From Levilactobacillus namurensis DSM 19117 (GTDB taxonomy: Bacteria > Bacillota > Bacilli > Lactobacillales > Lactobacillaceae): a DNA stretch of 40,501 bases. A program made the translations under genes and the position numbers. The notes below the pieces were generated by a model. It made no database searches, was not told the origin of the DNA, and worked only from the letters and a program-made list of their open reading frames with translations. The DNA is taken from assembly GCF_001434785.1 (NCBI RefSeq), contig NZ_AZDT01000057.1, forward strand, positions 1-40,501, written 5' to 3'. Positions 1 through 7,666 of this stretch are shown here, in pieces (positions within the stretch are counted from its first letter, which is position 1; each line of letters begins with the position of its first letter).

Positions 1-8
1 AAAATTGA

Positions 9-36
9 TAGATGAATTATAGTTTTTCATCTGTCA
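9..36 (-). terminator. Possible terminator of the deo operon
   Basis: On the minus strand, about 115 bases past the pdp stop, GACAGATGAA can pair with TTCATCTATC across a short AT-rich loop, followed by AATTTT. This fits an intrinsic terminator closing the deo transcript. The stem has one mismatch and the U-tract is short, so the call is moderate. Confidence 0.45.
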
Positions 37-126
37 ACCTTAAGGGGACTATAGCAGGTTTTACAGAGCTCATCTTAGAATATTTAATTGGCCTAGCGAA
101 CCATTCAGTGAAGTTCCAAGGCCATC

Positions 127-143
127 AAGGTAACCGCTTACAT
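127..143 (-). promoter_or_regulatory. cre-like site (CcpA) downstream of pdp
   Basis: The minus strand reads ATGTAAGCGGTTACCT, matching 15 of 16 positions of the cre consensus WTGNNARCGNWWWCAW. It lies just past the pdp stop, so it more likely serves a leftward gene outside the window than the deo operon itself. CcpA binding is inferred from the match only. Confidence 0.5.
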
Positions 144-150
144 TAAAACT

Positions 151-1449
151 TTAACGAATGGTTTCGTGAATCAACGTGACGGGATCCGCGTGATCGCTGA
201 TTGTGATGTTTTGGTACAGCAGATCTTTGATGTCATCGACGTCTTCCCGGTTACTGTAAATGGTCAGCAAGGGTTCGCCAGCTTCCACGGCATCCCCAAT
301 CTTTTTATTCATCATGATACCGACCGCGTAGTCCAGCTGGTCATCCGCCTTCTGGCGACCACCACCTAAGAGCATCGACGCAACCCCCATCTCATCTGCG
401 GCTACGTGACTAACGACGCCGCTGGTCTTAGCCGGTAGCGCAATCTGGTAGGTCGCTTGCGGCATGATTTCAGGGTGGTCAATCACCTGCCGATCGCCGC
501 CTTGGGCCGCAATCATGTCCCCAAACTTAGCCAGGGCGGACCCATCGGTGATGGTCCGTTCACACATGGCCCGGGCTGTGTCTAAGTCGTCAGCCTGCTT
601 AGCCATTACCACCATGTGGGCCCCTAACGTCAGTACTAAATCAGTGATGTCTTGCGGTCCTTCACCCTTTAAGATGTCAATGGATTCTTGAATCTCTAAG
701 GCGTTCCCGATGGCATTCCCTAACGGCTGATTCATATCCGAAATGATGGCCATGCAATCCATCCCGACGCCCTTACCGATTTCCACTAAGGCGTGCGCTA
801 AGGCCCGGGAATCATCGAGCGTCTTCATGAAGGCTCCGGAGCCCGTCTTGACGTCGATGACCAAGGCGTCGGTCCCGGACGCAATCTTCTTACTCATGAT
901 CGAACTGGCAATCAACGGAATCGAGTCGACCGTATCCGTCACATCCCGTAAGGCGTAGATCTTCTTGTCGGCGGGGGCGATGTTCCCCGTTGCCCCGACG
1001 ATAGCACACTTTACATCCTGAACTTGATTTAAAAAGTCCTGTTCGGCAACTTCTACGGTGTATCCTGGAATCGCTTCCAATTTATCCAAGGTCCCACCCG
1101 TATGGCCGAGTCCCCGTCCAGAGATCATGGGGACCGGAATCCCTAAGGCAGCGACGATGGGCGCTAACGGAATACTGGTCTTGTCGCCCACGCCACCGGT
1201 CGAATGCTTGTCAGCCTTGATGCCGTCAATTCCGGATAAGTCCAGGTGGTCCCCCGACTTCATCATGGCCATGGTCAGCGCCGAACGTTCCGCGTCCGTC
1301 ATGTCCTGGAAGTAAGTGGCCATCAGAAAAGCACTGATCTGGTAGTCCGGAATCTTCCCCGACACCACGCCGTCTACGAAAGTCTGAATTTCGGCAGACG
1401 TCAGTTCGTTACCATTACGTTTCTTATCAATAATATCAACCATTCGCAT
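151..1449 (-). CDS. pdp: Pyrimidine-nucleoside phosphorylase
   Basis: Cytosolic enzyme that splits uridine, thymidine or deoxyuridine with phosphate into the free base and (deoxy)ribose-1-phosphate. The 432-residue length is normal for the family. The thymidine/pyrimidine phosphorylase signature is intact, including [12 protein letters not shown] around residues 81-92, [17 protein letters not shown] at about 109-125, and the KTGSGAF phosphate/pyrimidine-site loop. The start codon is preceded by GGAGTG at a suitable distance. It is the last gene of the deoC-deoB-deoD-deoR-pdp operon, 33 bases after deoR, and feeds deoxyribose-1-P to DeoB. The pdp-type assignment rather than strict deoA (thymidine-only) follows from its Gram-positive deo context and is inference. 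Confidence 0.95.
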   Translation of the reverse strand: MRMVDIIDKKRNGNELTSAEIQTFVDGVVSGKIPDYQISAFLMATYFQDMTDAERSALTMAMMKSGDHLDLSGIDGIKADKHSTGGVGDKTSIPLAPIVAALGIPVPMISGRGLGHTGGTLDKLEAIPGYTVEVAEQDFLNQVQDVKCAIVGATGNIAPADKKIYALRDVTDTVDSIPLIASSIMSKKIASGTDALVIDVKTGSGAFMKTLDDSRALAHALVEIGKGVGMDCMAIISDMNQPLGNAIGNALEIQESIDILKGEGPQDITDLVLTLGAHMVVMAKQADDLDTARAMCERTITDGSALAKFGDMIAAQGGDRQVIDHPEIMPQATYQIALPAKTSGVVSHVAADEMGVASMLLGGGRQKADDQLDYAVGIMMNKKIGDAVEAGEPLLTIYSNREDVDDIKDLLYQNITISDHADPVTLIHETIR

Positions 1450-1482
1450 GGGTTGATCACTCCATTCCTTGTTGAAGATCGC

Positions 1483-2439
1483 TTAGTCAACCGCCGTTGC
1501 TTTCAGCAACTCGGCCGCAGCGTGTTGATCAATAATCAGGCAATTGGGATAACCGCCCTCTAAAGCTGCTTGAACAGCCGGTACCTTCGCATCCCCGGCC
1601 GCCACCAGGATCGAATGTTGCTTCTTGCGGAGGTCATCCAACGAGATGCCAATGGTCCGCTGGTTCAACTCGGGGTCGACAATCTGGCCCCGTCGGTCGA
1701 TGTACCGGGAAAAGATATCCCCGATGGCATGGGCTTGCAGGTACTGCTTCTCCTGGTCCTGCAGGTATTCGAGTTGGAAGAGCCGCGCCGTTTTCCGGAC
1801 GGTCCCCACCGAATAAATGGCAATGTTGGCCTGCCGCCCTAAAGCCAGCAGGTGTTGAATATGCTGTTCTTTTTCCACTAATTCCTTAGTCTGTTGATGG
1901 TCAAAGATGACGGGTAAGGGCAAGTACTGAGGCACCGTGTGGAAGGCGTTCGCAAAGGCTTCCAGGCTTTCAAATGCGTAGGTGTGTTCCTTGGCGTAGC
2001 TCACGCCCCCCTTAAGCTGGACGACCTCGACCCCGGTCAACGCGTCCGGCTCCAGGTTCATCCCAATGGCGTAGATGGTCTTCCCCCACCCGATGCCGAT
2101 GATATCGTGTTCGGTCACGATCTGCTCAAGGTAGCGTGCCGCGTACTGCCCGACCTTGTTGACCAGGTCGTTTAACGGGGTCATCTGCGTGGGCACCACG
2201 TGAACTTCAATTGCGTACTGTTGCTTAAGGGCCGTCTCCAGCGCCTGAACCGTCTGCATGGGATCCACGATTTTAATCTGAACCAACCCCTGTTGGCGGG
2301 CGAACTGAAGCAACCGCGATACCGTAGGCCGGGAGATGCCCAGTTGTTGTGCAATCTGGCTTTGACTCTGATCACCTTGATAGTAGAGCTTGGCCACCAC
2401 CAAGCTTTGTTTTAGTCGTTCGTCTCTAGTCTCTGCCAT
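1483..2439 (-). CDS. deoR: SorC-family deoxyribonucleoside regulator DeoR
   Basis: Transcriptional repressor of the deo operon, of the B. subtilis DeoR / SorC type rather than the E. coli DeoR type. Residues 1-55 form an HTH containing SQSQIAQQLGISRPTVSRLL. The remainder is the SorC sugar-binding domain, with motifs GIGWGKTIYA and VAAGDAKVPAVQAAL. In the family the inducer is deoxyribose-5-phosphate, and loss of binding frees the promoter. It sits inside the operon it is expected to control, between deoD and pdp. A site closely matching the known B. subtilis DeoR operator lies upstream of deoC, supporting autoregulation. Length (318 aa) is normal. Confidence 0.9.
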   Translation of the reverse strand: MAETRDERLKQSLVVAKLYYQGDQSQSQIAQQLGISRPTVSRLLQFARQQGLVQIKIVDPMQTVQALETALKQQYAIEVHVVPTQMTPLNDLVNKVGQYAARYLEQIVTEHDIIGIGWGKTIYAIGMNLEPDALTGVEVVQLKGGVSYAKEHTYAFESLEAFANAFHTVPQYLPLPVIFDHQQTKELVEKEQHIQHLLALGRQANIAIYSVGTVRKTARLFQLEYLQDQEKQYLQAHAIGDIFSRYIDRRGQIVDPELNQRTIGISLDDLRKKQHSILVAAGDAKVPAVQAALEGGYPNCLIIDQHAAAELLKATAVD

Positions 2440-2482
2440 TCCCTGGTACTTCCCATCTATCCGAATTTGTCTGCTGGTTCGT

Positions 2483-3187
2483 TTAACGAATCGCGGCTTC
2501 TAACGCCACCTTGATCATATCGTTAAATGATTTTTCCCGTTCCTCTGGTTTCGTCGATTCACCCGTGATCAGATGGTTACTGATCGTCAGAACGGAAAGG
2601 GCCTTGACCTGGTACTTGGCCGCCAGCATAAACAGTGCTGCCGATTCCATCTCCGTAGCGACCACCCCATAGTCAATCAACTTCTGGCGGTCCATCTCAT
2701 CGTTATAGAACCGATCTTCGGCTAAAATGTTACCAACCTTAACGGGAATCTTCAAGTCTTGCGCGGCGTGGTAAGCCGTGTCTAACAACCCAAAGTCACT
2801 GATGGGGGCGTAATAGATTCCCGGACCAAACGTGTTTTGGATAATCGCTGAATCGGTCGAGGACCCTTGGGCGAGCACCACATCTCGGAGCTGTACGTCT
2901 GGGCTCATCCCACCAGCCGTGCCTACGCGAAACAGCTTCTTAACGCCGTAATCATTGATCAGTTCGTTGGCGTAGATTGAAATGGAAGGAATCCCCATCC
3001 CCGTTCCCTGAACGGAGATCCGGTGGCCTTGGTAGGTCCCCGTGTACCCGAAGGCGTTGCGCACCCGGTTATAACAAACGGGGTTGTCCAAAAAGGTCTC
3101 GGCGATGTACTTCGCGCGTAACGGATCACCGGGCATCAACACGGTGTCGGCAATATCACCCATTCGGGCTTCTAAATGATTACTCAT
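2483..3187 (-). CDS. deoD: Purine-nucleoside phosphorylase, DeoD type (Asn at position 204)
   Basis: Hexameric-type purine nucleoside phosphorylase, 234 aa, splitting purine (deoxy)ribonucleosides with phosphate. Visible motifs include MPGDPLRAK near the N terminus, [23 protein letters not shown] and EMESAALF. One key residue differs. The usual catalytic Asp of the S-D-H motif (Asp204 in E. coli numbering) is Asn here (TISNHL, codon AAC, residue 204). In this family that Asp protonates N7 of 6-oxopurines, so the change is expected to favour adenosine-type 6-aminopurine substrates over inosine and guanosine. The specificity is inference; the residue is seen. A GAGGACG ribosome site precedes the ATG. 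Third gene of the deo operon, 24 bases after deoB. Confidence 0.93.
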   Translation of the reverse strand: MSNHLEARMGDIADTVLMPGDPLRAKYIAETFLDNPVCYNRVRNAFGYTGTYQGHRISVQGTGMGIPSISIYANELINDYGVKKLFRVGTAGGMSPDVQLRDVVLAQGSSTDSAIIQNTFGPGIYYAPISDFGLLDTAYHAAQDLKIPVKVGNILAEDRFYNDEMDRQKLIDYGVVATEMESAALFMLAAKYQVKALSVLTISNHLITGESTKPEEREKSFNDMIKVALEAAIR

Positions 3188-3211
3188 GATCGACGTCCTC
3201 CTGTCGGTTGT

Positions 3212-4399
3212 CTAGTTAAGGTCTGCCAAGAAGCTGTGGCCTCGGCCGTTCCCTGTGACGTTAAAGTTATCCAGGACCGTGGCTCCAAAGTCGGCAAATG
3301 GTGAACGGATGCCTAAGCTGCCCCCCTGCTTGAAACTAGGTGAGTAGGCCAGCAACGGCACTAATTCGCGGGTGTGATCCGACCCCGTATAGGTCGGGTC
3401 GTTTCCGTGGTCGGCTGTGATTAACAGCAGGTCATCATCGCGCAGGTTCGCCAGCACCGTCCCGAGCCGCCGGTCAAAGTCCATGAGTGCTTGGCCAAAG
3501 CCTTGCGGATTCCGCCGGTGGCCGTACATCGCATCGAAGTCGACCAGGTTGATGAAGCAAAAGCCCTCAAAGTCTTCCGCCATCACGTGATCCACGTGGT
3601 CCATCCCATCCATGTTGCTTTCGTTATGGTAGCCTTCGTCGATGCCGTGGCCGGAGAAGATATCGTTGATCTTCCCAACGCCCACCACGTGGACCCCGGC
3701 GCTTTGCAGGCGGTCCAGGTCCGTCTCACCGGTCGGTTCTAAGGTGAAGTCACGCCGGTTCGCCGTCCGGGTAAAGTGCTGGGCGTCCGGTCCAACGTAC
3801 GGCCGAGCAATAATCCGCCCGACTAAGTATTCGGGGCCGTTCACTAACGAACGGGCATAGTCACAAATCTTGTAGAGTTCCGCCAGGGGAATCACGTCTT
3901 CGTGGGCGGCAATCTGGATGACGGAGTCGCCCGAGGTATAGACGATCAGGTCGCCGGTCCGCATCTGTTGTTCGCCAAGTTCCGCGATGATCTTGGTCCC
4001 CGATTCAGGACGGTTCCCGATGATCTTACGGCCAGAGAAGGCTTCTAGCTTGTCCAAGAGGTCCTGGGGAAAGCCGTTAGGGAAGGTGCTTAACGCCTTG
4101 GTCACGGGCAGCCCCATCATTTCCCAATGGCCGTCCATGGAATCCTTACCGGCGGAGATTTCCTGCATCTTACCGTAGTAGGCGTGCGGGTCAGGATTGA
4201 CGGGGACGCCCATGATCGGCGTGCCGTGCAGGTTGGACAACCCTAAGCGAGCCAGGTTGGGCAACTGTAAGTTTCCCTCGTAGAACTGACCCACGTGGCC
4301 CAAGGTATCGGCCCCCTGGTCACCGTACTTCCCGGAATCAGGCGCCGCTCCCGCACCGACTGAATCCATGACTAATCCAAAAATTCGCTTAAATGCCAT
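3212..4399 (-). CDS. deoB: Phosphopentomutase
   Basis: Cytosolic Mn-dependent enzyme interconverting (deoxy)ribose-1-phosphate and -5-phosphate, linking the phosphorylases to DeoC. The 395-residue length is typical and includes the cap domain inserted at about 100-220. Metal ligands and catalytic residues are visible: Asp12 (VMDSVG), Asp158 (SGDSV), Asp289 and His294 (DFDAMYGH), Asp330-His331 (TADHG) and His342 (SDHTRE). The phosphorylated residue, usually Thr in KDT, is Ser87 in [10 protein letters not shown]; Ser can fill this role in alkaline-phosphatase-superfamily enzymes. It starts 21 bases after deoC. A shortened, catalytically degraded paralogue lies at 10783-11607. Confidence 0.95.
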   Translation of the reverse strand: MAFKRIFGLVMDSVGAGAAPDSGKYGDQGADTLGHVGQFYEGNLQLPNLARLGLSNLHGTPIMGVPVNPDPHAYYGKMQEISAGKDSMDGHWEMMGLPVTKALSTFPNGFPQDLLDKLEAFSGRKIIGNRPESGTKIIAELGEQQMRTGDLIVYTSGDSVIQIAAHEDVIPLAELYKICDYARSLVNGPEYLVGRIIARPYVGPDAQHFTRTANRRDFTLEPTGETDLDRLQSAGVHVVGVGKINDIFSGHGIDEGYHNESNMDGMDHVDHVMAEDFEGFCFINLVDFDAMYGHRRNPQGFGQALMDFDRRLGTVLANLRDDDLLLITADHGNDPTYTGSDHTRELVPLLAYSPSFKQGGSLGIRSPFADFGATVLDNFNVTGNGRGHSFLADLN

Positions 4400-4420
4400 C
4401 GTTCTTACCCCCTGTTCCCG

Positions 4421-5110
4421 CTAATAACCGGCGTTCTGGTCAGCCGTCTGGTCCGTCAGAATGGCCACGGTCGCGCTGACCCCTAACCGACTGGCACCGG
4501 CCTCAATCATGGCTAAGGCTTCGGTTTTACTGTGAATCCCGCCGGAAGCTTTGACGCCTAACCGGTCACCAACGGTCTGCCGCATTAACTTCACGTCGGC
4601 GACCTTCGCCCCGGCCGTGGAGAATCCGGTCGACGTCTTCACAAAATCGGCCCCGGCTTGTTCACTAAGTTGGCAACCCAGCACAATTTCGTCGTCGGTC
4701 AATAAGCAGGTTTCTAAGATGACTTTCAAGAGCTTGCCCTTGGCGTGAACGGCTTCGGCGAGGGCTTGAATGTCGTTCTTGACAACGCTTTCATTTCTGG
4801 CTTTTAATTCACCCACGTTGATGACCATGTCGATTTCTTCGGCACCTTGGTCGATCGCGGTCTGTGCTTCAAAGACCTCGCTTGCCGTTGCCATGGCTCC
4901 GAGGGGAAAACCTACAACGGCGATGGGATTAACATCACTATCTTTTAATTGTTCAGTCACGAATGGAATCCAGTACGAGTTGACGCAAACTGAAGCCGTA
5001 TTGAATTGCTTGGCTTCGTCGCAAGTCTGCTTGATGGAGGCCTCCGTTGCGTCAGCTTTTAAGTTCGTGTGATCCATGTATTTGGCGAGTGCTTGAGTTG
5101 TTAATGTCAT
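4421..5110 (-). CDS. deoC: Deoxyribose-phosphate aldolase
   Basis: Class I aldolase cleaving 2-deoxyribose-5-phosphate to glyceraldehyde-3-phosphate and acetaldehyde, the exit step of deoxynucleoside catabolism. The TIM-barrel residues are visible: Asp94 in [10 protein letters not shown], Schiff-base Lys158 in FVKTSTGFS, and the proton-relay Lys187 in GVKASGGI. The protein has 229 residues, slightly longer than many family members because of a short C-terminal tail. It is the first gene of the deo operon and follows the operator-rich promoter at 5124-5193. A GAAAGGGG ribosome site lies upstream of the ATG. Confidence 0.95.
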   Translation of the reverse strand: MTLTTQALAKYMDHTNLKADATEASIKQTCDEAKQFNTASVCVNSYWIPFVTEQLKDSDVNPIAVVGFPLGAMATASEVFEAQTAIDQGAEEIDMVINVGELKARNESVVKNDIQALAEAVHAKGKLLKVILETCLLTDDEIVLGCQLSEQAGADFVKTSTGFSTAGAKVADVKLMRQTVGDRLGVKASGGIHSKTEALAMIEAGASRLGVSATVAILTDQTADQNAGY

Positions 5111-5123
5111 TTTTATGAAACCC

Positions 5124-5193
5124 CTTTCATTTGCTCAACAATAGGATATCGTATTCTTGAACAAATGTAAAGATGGTTTTTGAAATTTTGTTC
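5124..5193 (-). promoter_or_regulatory. deo operon promoter with DeoR operators
   Basis: Minus-strand promoter TTTACA (5171-5166), a 17-base spacer, then TATCCT (5148-5143). A near-perfect inverted repeat, CTTTCATTTGCTCAA at 5124-5138 and TTGAACAAATGTAAAG at 5157-5172, brackets the -10 and covers the -35. A further element at 5180-5193 reads GAACAAAATTTCAA on the minus strand. This matches the core of the palindromic DeoR operator known from B. subtilis. The layout implies tight repression by the DeoR encoded in the same operon. Seen: the repeats and hexamers. Inferred: DeoR binding. Confidence 0.8.
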
Positions 5194-5248
5194 TTTCGTT
5201 CAAAAATCCAGCTAGTTGCCGCTAATAGCGCCGCTTCGCGTGGACGCT

Positions 5249-5280
5249 AAAAAAGATTACCGCAGTCCCCCACGGTAATC
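5249..5280 (-). terminator. Intrinsic terminator after the metallophosphoesterase gene
   Basis: Minus-strand GATTACCG / CGGTAATC hairpin, then a run of six T. It closes the 5300-6145 gene and insulates the deo promoter from read-through. Confidence 0.9.
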
Positions 5281-5299
5281 CTCTGAACTGATCTGATGG

Positions 5300-6145
5300 C
5301 TACTGGTACGGTTGGCTCAACCGTGGCCGGTGCTTGGCAAACCCCGTGTTCCCCACGTCGATTGTCCGCACGACCTGTGGCTCAAACGCTAACGGGCGTG
5401 TGGTCACACTGGCGACACCGCGTTGAATCGTGATGACGTTGTAGCTGGTCGCCGGATGGACTCGGTGCTGGTGTGGATCTTGGCAATCCACGTAGTTGGC
5501 TGCCCCACTGACCACCGTCACGGGCAACCCGTTATCGACTAAGTAATTGGCCGCAAACTCAACGTGGCCCGCGTAAATCCCGCCAATGTTGTGTCCGTGG
5601 AGAATCGCCAACAGTTCGCGATTATTCTGGAGCAACGTATAGCGCATATCACGCAAGGACGGAGCGTCTAGCGGGTGATGTAAGAAGAGAAATGCCCGTC
5701 GCCGCGGTGCCAGGTGCAGGTTCTTGTTCAACCAATCTAACTGGTCGCGGCCTAGCCAGCCGGCGGTGCGCCGGGAACGCCATTTACTGTCTAAAAAGTA
5801 AAAGTCCATGTTCTGATAGACCTGCTTATAGGCGTAGTACGGCACCGTGCGCTGAAGATACCCCGCGTTAAAGGCCGTCCGGTCGTCTTGATCCCCCAGG
5901 ACCACCTGAATCGGGACGCCTAATCGGTGACTCTGTCGGTGTAAGTAGGTGCGGAGCCACTGGTAGTCCGTCGTGGCCCCGCTCTGAAACAAGTCACCAC
6001 TGATCACGATCAAGTCCGGGTCCAGGTCGTGGGTCGTCAGATCCGCCCAAATGGTCGCCAACGGTCCCGGGGTCGGCGACTCGCCCGCTCGGGTTGCCGG
6101 TGTCAGTTTGATATCGGATAAATGAACCACTGTAAATTTATTCAT
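5300..6145 (-). CDS. Calcineurin-like metallophosphoesterase with degraded metal motifs
   Basis: A 281-residue cytosolic protein with the fold order of CpdA/YfcE-like phosphoesterases. The start is placed at MNKFTV (6145) because the stretch upstream is not family-like and a GGGGGGA run precedes it. Recognisable segments are HLSDIKL at about 10, VISGDLFQSG at 49-58, VLGDQDD at about 82, LHHPLD at about 156 and HGH...AGHVEF at 183-197. Several canonical ligands are altered: D-x-H is D-I-K, GNHD is GDQD, and GHxH is GHVE. Only the first Asp, GD and HHP remain clear. It may be a weak or altered phosphatase; no substrate can be named. It is a single-gene unit with its own terminator. Confidence 0.7.
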   Translation of the reverse strand: MNKFTVVHLSDIKLTPATRAGESPTPGPLATIWADLTTHDLDPDLIVISGDLFQSGATTDYQWLRTYLHRQSHRLGVPIQVVLGDQDDRTAFNAGYLQRTVPYYAYKQVYQNMDFYFLDSKWRSRRTAGWLGRDQLDWLNKNLHLAPRRRAFLFLHHPLDAPSLRDMRYTLLQNNRELLAILHGHNIGGIYAGHVEFAANYLVDNGLPVTVVSGAANYVDCQDPHQHRVHPATSYNVITIQRGVASVTTRPLAFEPQVVRTIDVGNTGFAKHRPRLSQPYQ

Positions 6146-6320
6146 GCTCGCGCGTCCCCCCATCGCAAAAAAGTGGCAGTCGTCGTGTTTCCCCCGGACG
6201 ACTACATAGCTCGACCAATGGTGAAGCTACCTCTCAGGATAGCGGAATCATGTAAAGAATTCGTATGGTCCGTGTCAACATCGTGTAAAGTTTTCACAGT
6301 TACCCGTCCCACCGTGCGCT

Positions 6321-6363
6321 AAAAAGGCGCAACGCCCCGCTCGCAGTCGGGAACCATTGCGCC
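6321..6363 (-). terminator. Strong intrinsic terminator of a small transcription unit
   Basis: Minus-strand GGCGCAA...TTGCGCC outer stem with an inner CCCG/CGGG, then five T. It follows the 28-codon ORF at 6387-6473 and is not needed by any larger gene, which supports that ORF being a separate unit. Confidence 0.85.
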
Positions 6364-6386
6364 AAACTCAATCGACCATCTTCAAC

Positions 6387-6473
6387 CTACTTGCCGGGTT
6401 TCTGGCGAAACCACAGCATGGGTAACCAGGACAAAATAATCAGAAGCAACGTCTCACCTTGCATGACCGTCAT
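6387..6473 (-). CDS. Small predicted membrane peptide (28 aa)
   Basis: ATG-to-TAG ORF encoding 28 residues: a short polar start (MTVMQGET), a hydrophobic segment LLLIILSWLPMLWF and a basic tail RQKPGK. A GGAAG ribosome site sits 8 bases before the ATG. An extended -10 (TGCTACGAT, -10 at 6506-6501) is upstream and a strong terminator follows 24 bases after the stop. Size, single membrane span and basic tail resemble small membrane peptides such as type I toxins or transporter-tuning micropeptides. I do not recognise a family and saw no clear antisense RNA promoter. Confidence 0.5.
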   Translation of the reverse strand: MTVMQGETLLLIILSWLPMLWFRQKPGK

Positions 6474-6520
6474 CCAATCATCTTCCTTCCGATTACCTTA
6501 ATCGTAGCACGGGCGTGTCG

Positions 6521-6544
6521 CGAAACCGTATCGATAACGTTTCG
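6521..6544. promoter_or_regulatory. Near-perfect 24-bp palindrome, probable operator
   Basis: A dyad centred on ATCGAT with CGAAAC and GTTTCG ends, symmetric except for two base pairs. It lies at about -27 to -50 relative to the expected start of the small membrane-peptide transcript, covering the -35 region. This position suits a repressor operator. The regulator is unknown. Confidence 0.5.
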
Positions 6545-6564
6545 TTCGTGTAAAGATTACAAAC

Positions 6565-6624
6565 AAAAAACGGCCCCGTCACTGCCGCGACTTCCCGGCT
6601 AGGAAGCCCGCAGTGACGGGGCCG
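6565..6624 (-). terminator. Intrinsic terminator of the nucleoside hydrolase gene
   Basis: A perfect 15-bp stem (6571-6585 with 6610-6624, core CGGCCCCGTCACTGC) followed on the minus strand by six T. It ends the transcript of the gene at 6671-7585. Confidence 0.95.
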
Positions 6625-6670
6625 TTCAACTTAGTCAACTTAACCCGTGTCAACTAAGCCGTGATGTTAC

Positions 6671-7585
6671 TTACATCTTGATGTTCCGAACTTCTTGCAT
6701 GAACCAGTCGTTGAAGGCTTGGTCGTCGATGTCGACGGAAACCTTGGCGTTGGTCTTGCCGTTGTGGTAAGCCCCCCGGATGTCTCCGACCGTTTCACCG
6801 ATAGCTGGGCCTTGGGTAACCACGTCGACCCACATATCTTCGGTCTTGATGGCTTCTGGGTGCAGCAGGTAGAAGATGGTGTTCACATCGTGCATCGCGC
6901 TACCCTTGTCGCTGTGGTCACCATCGTTGATGATGATGTCGTGCAGCATCTGGCCAGCTTCGTTGATGTGTTGTAACTTCTCGATGTTTTCGTTAGTCAA
7001 CAGCGCCTTCATGGTGATATCCAGGCCAACCATGACAATCGGAATCCCGGACTTGTAGACGATAGCCGCCGCATCTGGGTCGGTGAAGACGTTGAATTCA
7101 GCGGCACTGGTCATGTTCCCCTTACCCAGGGCACCACCCATGGCCACGATCCGGTCGATATGGCTCTTCACTTCTGGGTATTCAGAGAAGAGTAAGGCGA
7201 TGTTGGTGTAAGAACCCGTTGGCACTAAGGTAATGGGATCTTGGCTAGCCATGATCTCATCGTGCAGGGCTTCAACGGCCGTCTTGTTCAGTGGCTTAGG
7301 CAGGTCTTCTGGGAAGTCGTAACCTGGCATCCCGGATTCCCCGTGAATCCGTGCAGCGTCTTCGAAGTCCTTGAACAGGGGTTGTTCGGCACCGGCAGCC
7401 ACTGGAATGGACTGGTTGAAGAACCGTACGATCTTCAACGCGTTCTTAGTGGTCTTGTCGACCGTAACGTTCCCAGCAACCGTGGTGATCAACTTCAAGT
7501 CGATCTTCGGGTCGTTGATGGCCATCGTCAAAGCCGCTGCATCGTCGATACCAGGGTCGGTATCCATCAAAATTTTAATTGTCAT
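6671..7585 (-). CDS. Inosine-uridine-type nucleoside hydrolase
   Basis: Hydrolyses ribonucleosides to free base and ribose, a phosphate-independent route complementing Pdp and DeoD. The N-terminal calcium-binding signature DTDPGIDDA (residues 8-16) is intact. NVTVDKTTKNAL, the LVPTGSYTNIALL segment and MGGALGKGN also fit the IUNH family, and 304 residues is normal. Whether it prefers pyrimidine (RihA/B-like) or mixed substrates cannot be read with certainty, so no symbol is given. A GAGGAGG ribosome site lies before the ATG. It follows the NCS2 permease gene by 81 bases, with a cre-like palindrome between them, so it may be co-transcribed with the permease or separately repressed by glucose. 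Confidence 0.92.
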   Translation of the reverse strand: MTIKILMDTDPGIDDAAALTMAINDPKIDLKLITTVAGNVTVDKTTKNALKIVRFFNQSIPVAAGAEQPLFKDFEDAARIHGESGMPGYDFPEDLPKPLNKTAVEALHDEIMASQDPITLVPTGSYTNIALLFSEYPEVKSHIDRIVAMGGALGKGNMTSAAEFNVFTDPDAAAIVYKSGIPIVMVGLDITMKALLTNENIEKLQHINEAGQMLHDIIINDGDHSDKGSAMHDVNTIFYLLHPEAIKTEDMWVDVVTQGPAIGETVGDIRGAYHNGKTNAKVSVDIDDQAFNDWFMQEVRNIKM

Positions 7586-7626
7586 TGTGATTTCCTCCTC
7601 AGGATAAAACTTGGTTTAAGTAATTC

Positions 7627-7642
7627 TCGTAACCGCTTACGA
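7627..7642 (-). promoter_or_regulatory. cre-like palindrome upstream of the nucleoside hydrolase
   Basis: TCGTAAGCGGTTACGA, almost perfectly symmetric and 14 of 16 against the cre consensus. It lies 42 bases before the hydrolase ATG. It suggests CcpA-mediated repression of ribose scavenging when glucose is present. No convincing -35/-10 pair was found beside it, so it could act as a roadblock within a longer transcript. Confidence 0.5.
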
Positions 7643-7666
7643 TTACCCGCAAAAGGAAAGCCCCCA

